This document shows, piece after piece, positions 5,964-8,065 of a stretch of 8,065 bases of DNA. Where the stretch lies: the NCBI GenBank assembly GCA_900548145.1, contig URJB01000079.1, positions 1 to 8,065 of the forward strand. Direction: 5' to 3'. The position numbers and the translations under genes were made by a program. How positions within the stretch are numbered: the first letter of the stretch is position 1; each line of letters opens with the position of its first letter. The stretch comes from an uncultured Eubacteriales bacterium (GTDB lineage: Bacteria; Bacillota; Clostridia; Christensenellales; Aristaeellaceae). The notes under the pieces are model-generated. The model was not told the origin of the DNA. It worked only from the letters and a program-made list of their open reading frames with translations, and searched no databases.

Positions 5964-5970
5964 CAAGACC

Positions 5971-6008
5971 GTCCCTTTCGCGTTTTTCTACGGAAGGGAC
6001 AGTTTTTT
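5971..6008 (+). terminator. Intrinsic terminator of the beta-lactamase-fold gene
   Basis: GTCCCTTTCG (5971-5980) pairs with CGGAAGGGAC (5991-6000) over ten pairs with one T-G wobble, loop CGTTTTTCTA, followed by AGTTTTTT. It starts seven bases after the TAA stop. Confidence 0.92.
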
Positions 6009-6020
6009 GCCCAAAAACGG

Positions 6021-6049
6021 TTGACAAGTTTTGGGTTCCGTCGTATAAT
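6021..6049 (+). promoter_or_regulatory. Perfect consensus sigma-A promoter for cysK
   Basis: TTGACA (6021-6026) and TATAAT (6044-6049) are both exact and 17 bases apart. Transcription should start near 6056. So strong a core promoter normally needs a repressor, which fits the palindrome just downstream. Confidence 0.95.
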
Positions 6050-6056
6050 ACCACCA

Positions 6057-6071
6057 ACCTACCAAGTAGGT
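6057..6071 (+). promoter_or_regulatory. Palindromic operator at the cysK transcription start (probable Rrf2 site)
   Basis: ACCTAC (6057-6062) and GTAGGT (6066-6071) are exact inverted repeats around CAA, covering roughly +2 to +16 of the cysK transcript. A dimeric repressor bound here would block RNA polymerase. The Rrf2-family protein encoded after cysK is the natural candidate. The palindrome is directly visible; its binding partner is inferred. Confidence 0.6.
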
Positions 6072-6094
6072 ATGGAATAAAAGGAGCAATGGTC

Positions 6095-6148
6095 ATGAGG
6101 CGGCTCTCCCAGCAGACGGTTTTTCGATGTCGGCTTCCCTTTGCCTGA
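6095..6148 (+). CDS. Leader ORF of 17 codons upstream of cysK
   Basis: The peptide is MRRLSQQTVFRCRLPFA, with four Arg, one Cys (residue 12) and no similarity I recognise. It has a strong ribosome site, AAAAGGAGC (6079-6087), with eight bases between GGAG and the ATG. The initiation region is a near copy of that of cysK (6178-6196): 16 of 19 bases agree with identical spacing. An in-frame ATG at 6089 is too close to the ribosome site. The TGA stop (6146-6148) lies within a hairpin, 45 bases before the cysK ATG. It could be a leader peptide that couples translation to cysK expression. With only one Cys codon, classical cysteine attenuation is weakly supported. It may also be an untranslated by-product of a conserved leader RNA. 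Confidence 0.45.
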   Translation: MRRLSQQTVFRCRLPFA

Positions 6149-6158
6149 CGAAAAATCC
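6118..6158 (+). promoter_or_regulatory. Long hairpin in the cysK leader
   Basis: TTTTTC (6120-6125), GTC (6129-6131) and GGC (6132-6134) pair in order with GCC (6143-6145), GAC (6147-6149) and GAAAAA (6150-6155), with small bulges; GG/CC may extend the base. The loop is TTCCCTTT. The leader ORF stop codon lies on the 3' arm, so a ribosome reaching the stop would melt it. No T-run follows, so it is not itself a terminator. Confidence 0.4.
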
Positions 6159-6193
6159 CCTATCAAAACAAAGCTGAAAAAGGAGCGATTCTC

Positions 6194-7126
6194 ATGTCTA
6201 AGATCTATACTTCCGCCGACCAGCTGATCGGCCATACCCCGTTGATGGAACTGACCCACATCGAAAAGAACGAGAACCTGGCCGCGAAAATCCTGGCCAA
6301 GCTGGAATATTTCAACCCCGCCGGTTCTGTAAAAGACCGTATCGCCAAGGCCATGATCGACGACGCGGAAGCGAAGGGCGTGCTGAAGCCGGGTTCCGTC
6401 ATCATCGAGCCCACCTCCGGCAACACCGGCATCGGTCTGGCCTCCGTGGCGGCGGCCCGGGGCTACCGCATCATCATCGTCATGCCGGAGACCATGTCCG
6501 TGGAACGCCGCCAGCTGATGAAGGCCTACGGCGCGGAGTTGGTGCTCACCGAGGGCGCCAAGGGCATGAAGGGAGCCATCGCCAAGGCGGAAGAGCTTTC
6601 CCATGAAATCCCCAACAGCTTTGTGCCCGGCCAGTTTGTGAATGCAGCCAACCCCAAGGCGCATTTCGAGACCACCGGCCCGGAAATTTATGAGGACACC
6701 GATGGCAAGGTGGACATCTTCGTGGCGGGCGTAGGCACCGGCGGCACCATCACCGGCGTGGGCCAGTACCTGAAATCCAAGCTGCCTAACGTGAAGGTCG
6801 TGGCCGTGGAGCCTGCCACCTCTGCGGTGCTGTCCACCGGCGTAGCGGGCGCGCACAAGATTCAGGGCATCGGCGCGGGCTTCGTGCCGGAAGTGCTGGA
6901 CACCAAGGTTTATGACGAGATCATCCCTGTCTCCAACGAGGACGCTTTTGCCACCGGCCGCATGATCGGCCGCAGCGAAGGCGTGCTGGTGGGCATTTCC
7001 TCCGGTGCGGCGGTCTGGGCGGCGATCCAGCTGGCCAAGCGCCCGGAGAACGCAGGTAAAAATATCGTCGTCCTTCTGCCCGATACCGGCGACCGCTATC
7101 TTTCCACGCCGATGTTTGCGGACTAA
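6194..7126 (+). CDS. cysK: Cysteine synthase A (O-acetylserine sulfhydrylase)
   Basis: 310 aa, the standard CysK length. It is a cytoplasmic PLP enzyme that makes L-cysteine from O-acetylserine and sulfide. Landmarks: the PLP-lysine Lys47 in NPAGSVKDRIA, the substrate loop PTSGNTGIG at residues 73-81, METMSVERR-type segment MPETMSVERR at 97-106, the phosphate-binding GVGTGGTITG at 179-188, HKIQGIGAGFVP at 221-232, Ser270 in GISSGAA contacting the PLP ring nitrogen, and LPDTGDRYLST at 295-305. All key residues are present. AAAAAGGAG lies eight bases before the ATG. It is driven by a perfect promoter with a palindrome at the start site and a leader ORF, and followed by a terminator and then an Rrf2 regulator. 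No cysE is in the window. CysK rather than CysM is favoured by the KIQGIGAGFVP and LPDTGDRYLST segments. Confidence 0.97.
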   Translation: MSKIYTSADQLIGHTPLMELTHIEKNENLAAKILAKLEYFNPAGSVKDRIAKAMIDDAEAKGVLKPGSVIIEPTSGNTGIGLASVAAARGYRIIIVMPETMSVERRQLMKAYGAELVLTEGAKGMKGAIAKAEELSHEIPNSFVPGQFVNAANPKAHFETTGPEIYEDTDGKVDIFVAGVGTGGTITGVGQYLKSKLPNVKVVAVEPATSAVLSTGVAGAHKIQGIGAGFVPEVLDTKVYDEIIPVSNEDAFATGRMIGRSEGVLVGISSGAAVWAAIQLAKRPENAGKNIVVLLPDTGDRYLSTPMFAD

Positions 7127-7138
7127 GTTTTCCCAAAG

Positions 7139-7179
7139 CGGCACAGCCCCGGCAGCTTCAAAGCCGGAGCCGCCTTTTT
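7139..7179 (+). terminator. Terminator between cysK and the Rrf2 gene
   Basis: GCGGC (7139-7143) and CCGGC (7149-7153) pair with GCCGG (7163-7167) and GCCGC (7169-7173), with an asymmetric internal loop, followed by CTTTTT. It begins 12 bases after the cysK stop. Because I see no convincing promoter between it and the rrf2 start, the regulator may depend on partial read-through, giving it a lower expression level than cysK. Confidence 0.75.
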
Positions 7180-7209
7180 CTGTCCCAATGAACAAAGCGA
7201 GGTTTTCGT

Positions 7210-7635
7210 ATGATTTCCACCCGCGGGCGGTATGCCCTGAGAGTTCTGGTCGATCTGGCCGAGCACGGCGGCGGCTCCTATCTGCCCATGAAGGAGGTCG
7301 CCAACCGGCAGGAAATTTCCCTGAAATATCTGGAGCGCATCGTGCCCCTGCTGACCCGGGCCCGTCTGCTGGAAGGCCAGTCCGGGAAGGGCGGCGGCTA
7401 CCGTCTGGGCCGTCCCGCCGAGGAAATTCGTGTGGGGGACGTACTTCGTCTGACGGAGGGCGATCTGGCCCCGGTGAGCTGCCTGAGCTGCGGGGCAGCG
7501 CCCTGTCCCCGGGCGGCTTCCTGCCGCACGCTGCCCATGTGGCAGGAATATGCCCGGCGGACGAACGAGTTTTTCGACGGCATCACGCTGGCGGACCTGA
7601 TGGCGGGGCCGACTGCGCCGGAGTATGTGATCTAA
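7210..7635 (+). CDS. Rrf2 family transcriptional regulator with Cys cluster (IscR/CymR-like)
   Basis: 141 aa, usual Rrf2 size. Rrf2 proteins are dimeric winged-helix regulators, many of which sense Fe-S status, NO, redox or cysteine. The start MISTRGRYALRVLVDLA is canonical. The recognition helix is near ISLKYLERIVPLL (36-48) and the wing is GKGGGYRL (59-66). Four cysteines follow: Cys91, Cys94, Cys99 and Cys105 (C-x2-C-x4-C-x5-C). Cys91/99/105 occupy the place of the IscR cluster ligands; Cys94 is extra. This suggests an Fe-S centre, unlike CymR of Staphylococcus, which has a single Cys. GAGG lies seven bases before the ATG. It follows cysK across a terminator and precedes a DUF3795 gene by 34 bases. 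Control of cysK through the palindrome at 6057-6071 is inferred from adjacency. Confidence 0.93.
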   Translation: MISTRGRYALRVLVDLAEHGGGSYLPMKEVANRQEISLKYLERIVPLLTRARLLEGQSGKGGGYRLGRPAEEIRVGDVLRLTEGDLAPVSCLSCGAAPCPRAASCRTLPMWQEYARRTNEFFDGITLADLMAGPTAPEYVI

Positions 7636-7669
7636 ACGTTTGGGGTTCTTTATGGAGGAGAATGCGAGG

Positions 7670-7930
7670 ATGGATGAAAGCTTACTCGGCAGATGCGGTT
7701 TTTACTGCGGCGCCTGTCCCACGTACTTGAAAGGCGGCTGCCCCGGCTGCGAGGAAGCCCATGTTACGGGAGACTGCTTTACCCGGGATTGCGTGAAGGA
7801 GCGGGGGCTGGACTTCTGCGGCCAGTGCCAGCATTTTCCATGCGACACGATCATGACCCGGCCCCATGTCACCGTGCTGGACAAGGACTGGCTGGCGTGG
7901 AAGAAGAGAAGCGAAAAAAACGGGGAATAG
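7670..7930 (+). CDS. DUF3795 domain Cys-rich protein
   Basis: 86 aa with ten cysteines. The start CGFYCGACPTYLKGGCPGC (Cys9, 13, 16, 24, 27) is the hallmark of DUF3795, followed by Cys36, Cys41, Cys50, Cys53 and Cys58 (FCGQCQHFPC). The spacing predicts one or two metal or Fe-S sites; the family has no established function. A Trp-rich basic tail (DWLAWKKR) ends the protein. I chose the ATG at 7670, which has GGAGGAG nine bases upstream and places the conserved Cys motif next to the start; in-frame upstream ATG (7652) and TTG (7640) lack a good ribosome site. It follows the Rrf2 gene by 34 bases, so they are probably co-transcribed. The pairing of a Cys-cluster regulator with a Cys-rich protein after cysK hints at sulfur or redox physiology (inference). 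Confidence 0.85.
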   Translation: MDESLLGRCGFYCGACPTYLKGGCPGCEEAHVTGDCFTRDCVKERGLDFCGQCQHFPCDTIMTRPHVTVLDKDWLAWKKRSEKNGE

Positions 7931-7935
7931 GGAGA

Positions 7936-7980
7936 AACGGCCTGCCTCGCCGACTGCGGCGCGGGAGCATGGCCGCCGTT
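7936..7980. repeat. Imperfect stem structure after the DUF3795 gene
   Basis: AACGGC (7936-7941) pairs with GCCGTT (7975-7980), enclosing a smaller hairpin CGCCG-ACTG-CGGCG (7948-7961). It begins six bases after the stop codon. It might protect the 3' end; no T-run follows, so I do not call it a terminator. Confidence 0.3.
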
Positions 7981-8002
7981 ATCCTATGGGGAAGTTTTGC
8001 CC

Positions 8003-8021
8003 ACCTTCGGGGCCCGAAGGT
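8003..8021. repeat. Perfect 9-bp palindrome near the window end
   Basis: ACCTTCGGG (8003-8011) and CCCGAAGGT (8013-8021) are exact inverted repeats around one G, followed only by TTCC. The rest to 8065 is low in coding signal and carries further short inverted repeats (for example GTTTCC/GGGGAAC at 8020-8034). It looks like GC-rich dispersed-repeat DNA and is cut by the window edge. Confidence 0.4.
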
Positions 8022-8065
8022 TTCCAAAGGGGAACGAAGGGAAGACGCAAGGCGGGTTGCCCTTG

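Noticed and set aside
5124..5966. Minus-strand open frame opposite the beta-lactamase-fold gene, and a similar one at 2850-3731 opposite GH51
   Set aside because: Both are compositional shadows of well-supported genes, with Gln/Ala/His-rich sequences and no family features.
5756..6148. Plus-strand open frame of 130 codons ending in the cysK leader
   Set aside because: It starts inside the beta-lactamase-fold gene in another frame and crosses a strong terminator and a perfect promoter. Only its last 17 codons have a credible own start.
6059..7195. Open frame of 378 codons on the minus strand covering all of cysK
   Set aside because: It is His/Gly-rich translation of the antisense strand of cysK, with no recognisable domain or ribosome site. 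It runs across the promoter, leader and terminator signals of the real gene.
7640..7669. Upstream starts for the DUF3795 protein
   Set aside because: The TTG at 7640 and ATG at 7652 lack a good ribosome site, while GGAGGAG sits well placed for the ATG at 7670, next to the conserved Cys motif.
1..8065. tRNA, rRNA, CRISPR array, insertion sequence or prophage
   Set aside because: No cloverleaf with a TTC-rich T-arm, no regular spaced repeats and no transposase, integrase or phage-like coding sequence was found on either strand.

Overview
The window reads as chromosomal DNA of a GC-rich member of the Clostridia, most plausibly a gut Oscillospiraceae/Ruminococcaceae-type anaerobe. This is inferred from strong AGGAG ribosome sites, sigma-A promoters with 17-base spacers, two DegV genes, an intracellular GH51 arabinofuranosidase, small Cys-rich DUF proteins typical of Clostridia and a Cys-bearing Rrf2 regulator. 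There is no sign of a phage, insertion sequence, CRISPR array, tRNA or rRNA. Eight protein genes are well supported, plus one probable 17-codon leader ORF.

Layout. 1-156: GC-rich intergenic DNA with three hairpins, two of which share a 12-base core. 157-1044 (-) and 1329-2201 (+): two divergent DegV (fatty-acid-binding, FakB-like) genes separated by 284 bases that are rich in inverted and direct repeats built on CTAC/GTAG. 2203-2631 (-): a small helical protein of unknown function whose stop codon lies one base from the stop of the second degV gene. 2632-2870: a divergent promoter region with a cre-like LacI-family operator in front of the GH51 gene. 2871-4337 and 4334-4624 (+): GH51 alpha-L-arabinofuranosidase and a DUF6171-like Cys-rich protein, overlapping by ATGA and ended by a clear terminator. 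4716-6008: an independent unit with a near-consensus promoter, a structured leader and a beta-lactamase-fold protein that has lost its catalytic residues, closed by a terminator. 6021-7930: a sulfur-metabolism unit with a perfect consensus promoter, a palindrome at the transcription start, a leader ORF with a hairpin, cysK, a terminator, an Rrf2-family regulator and a DUF3795 Cys-rich protein. 7931-8065: hairpin-rich intergenic DNA.

Functionally this is several short transcription units. The most coherent is promoter-operator-cysK-rrf2: the Rrf2 protein carries a Cys cluster suitable for an Fe-S centre and is the obvious candidate to bind the palindrome over the cysK start site. The most unusual protein is the beta-lactamase-fold gene, where the Ser-x-x-Lys and Tyr motifs are all substituted in an otherwise intact reading frame. 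No clearly new multi-gene system is visible; the best novel leads are the pseudoenzyme with its structured leader, and the cysK leader.
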